Shown here: positions 63,375-64,000 of the stretch, one piece after another
Layout of the letters: each line of letters opens with the position of its first letter
Numbering within the stretch: the stretch's first letter is position 1
Source: Faecalibacterium duncaniae
Lineage (GTDB): Bacteria > Bacillota > Clostridia > Oscillospirales > Ruminococcaceae
Reading direction: 5' to 3'
Length of the DNA stretch: 64,000 nucleotides
Assembly: GCF_010509575.1 (NCBI RefSeq)
Contig: NZ_CP048437.1
Location: forward strand, 2,232,001-2,296,000
Notes under the pieces: generated by a model
What the model was told of the DNA's origin: nothing
Database searches by the model: none
The model's input: the letters and a program-made list of their open reading frames with translations, nothing else
Translations under genes and position numbers: made by a program

Positions 63375-64000
63375 TTACACGACCATGCACCACAGCGGGG
63401 TTGTGATGAGGGAGAGCACCGTAGAGACCGCCACGCACTTGCTGGCAAAGGCGGAATCCCCGCCGTACTTTTCCGCCAGAACTGCGGTCACACCGCCCAT
63501 GGGCATGGCAGCCAGCACCACGGAAACACCGGTCACAAGGCTCTCCGCGCCGCAGAGCCTGCAGCCCAGCAGCACCGCCGCCGGGATAAGCCCCAGCCGG
63601 ATGATGCAGTAGAGAAAGCAGTCCTTATCCCAGAGTTTGCCCATCCGGCTGCTGCCGATGATGGCACCGATCAGGATCATGGAAACATCCATGTTGCAAT
63701 TGCTCAGGCTCTTGACGGTGCGGCCCAAAAAGCCGGGCAGCGGCAGCTGAGAGGCCATCAGCACCATGCCCACCACGACCGCCAGGATGCAGGGGTGGGT
63801 GAATGTTTTCCGCAGCACGGCCCTGCGGTCTGCCCGCATCTCCTCTTTGGAAGCGGGCTTTTCGTCCTGCAGAAAGTAGCTCACGCCCACCGACCACATT
63901 GCCACGCGCTGGGGGATAAGGTAGATGGAGCTGAGCAGCAGGCCGCTGCTGCCCCAGATGCCGTCCACCAGTGCGCTGCCCAGAAACGCACCGTTGGAGC
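63375..64000 (-). CDS. AEC-family transporter, 5' partial
   Basis: About 208 residues of the C-terminal part; the frame is open through the right edge, where it reads SNGAFLGSALVDG, the conserved FxNxGFLG-type region of AEC (auxin efflux carrier-like) permeases. About six membrane segments follow, split by a charged cytoplasmic loop (FLQDEKPASKEEMRADRRA). AEC proteins move small organic acids such as malate; the substrate here is unknown. Confidence 0.85.
   Translation of the reverse strand, partial: SNGAFLGSALVDGIWGSSGLLLSSIYLIPQRVAMWSVGVSYFLQDEKPASKEEMRADRRAVLRKTFTHPCILAVVVGMVLMASQLPLPGFLGRTVKSLSNCNMDVSMILIGAIIGSSRMGKLWDKDCFLYCIIRLGLIPAAVLLGCRLCGAESLVTGVSVVLAAMPMGGVTAVLAEKYGGDSAFASKCVAVSTVLSLITTPLWCMVV

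Overview
The window looks like a chromosomal segment of a Faecalibacterium-like member of the Oscillospiraceae/Ruminococcaceae (Clostridia). The basis is high GC with strong C/G third-position use, AGGAGG-type ribosome sites, the rpmG-secE-nusG-rplK-rplA-rplJ-rplL order, many extracellular proteins with Ala/Ser/Glu-rich low-complexity parts, and SpoIID-type wall proteins. This assignment is an inference from style and gene content, not from a marker search.

Layout. 1-10 kb: a partial LCP wall-polymer transferase, a small lipoprotein, deoB, then glycolysis: pyk-luxS on the plus strand, and gpmI, tpiA and pgk on the minus strand. 10.2-20.3 kb: exopolysaccharide (EPS) cluster 1, all on the minus strand: priming sugar transferase, epimerase, four glycosyltransferases around an EpsG-type polymerase, another glycosyltransferase and a Wzx flippase, with a promoter at one end and a strong terminator at the other. 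20.57-33.70 kb: a 13-kb genomic island bounded by a 101-bp direct repeat (100/101 identical) that is the 3' end of the GAPDH gene gap. It carries a second complete EPS set (much of it AT-rich), a helicase with five helicase-associated repeats, one intact tyrosine recombinase and one C-terminally truncated one, and paired arm-type repeats at both ends. 33.6-37 kb: gap, a membrane protein and citrate synthase. 37-42 kb: a SpoIID-like protein, a C39-like secreted protein, a glycosyltransferase, a membrane-anchored protein, an ArsC/Spx-like protein and a ferredoxin. 42-46 kb: polA-tsaD. 46-49.5 kb: the ribosomal protein/nusG cluster with an L10 leader. 49.7-54 kb: ddl-murI-DUF1934 and argS. 54-64 kb: a BspA-type leucine-rich-repeat surface protein, a metallophosphoesterase, a DD-carboxypeptidase homologue that has lost its catalytic motifs, a two-gene peptidoglycan-binding unit (M15-like and SpoIID plus PG-binding repeats), and a partial AEC transporter.

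How it fits together. Before insertion the order was probably gap, its terminator, then EPS cluster 1. The island appears to have entered the last ~100 bp of gap by site-specific recombination. It left gap intact with a replacement 3' end (stop TAA) and pushed the second copy of the 3' end (stop TGA), with its strong terminator, 13 kb away next to EPS cluster 1. Gap transcripts now run into a hairpin with a U-run that also covers the ribosome site of the truncated recombinase. This is the most interesting structure in the window: an EPS module that seems to travel as a gap-targeted integrative cassette. At least two of its genes show decay: a GT14-type transferase split by an amber codon, and an 80-codon gene tail without a head.

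Most promoters read here have 17-bp spacers with near-consensus -10 boxes; they are predictions from sequence alone. No rRNA, tRNA or CRISPR array was seen.
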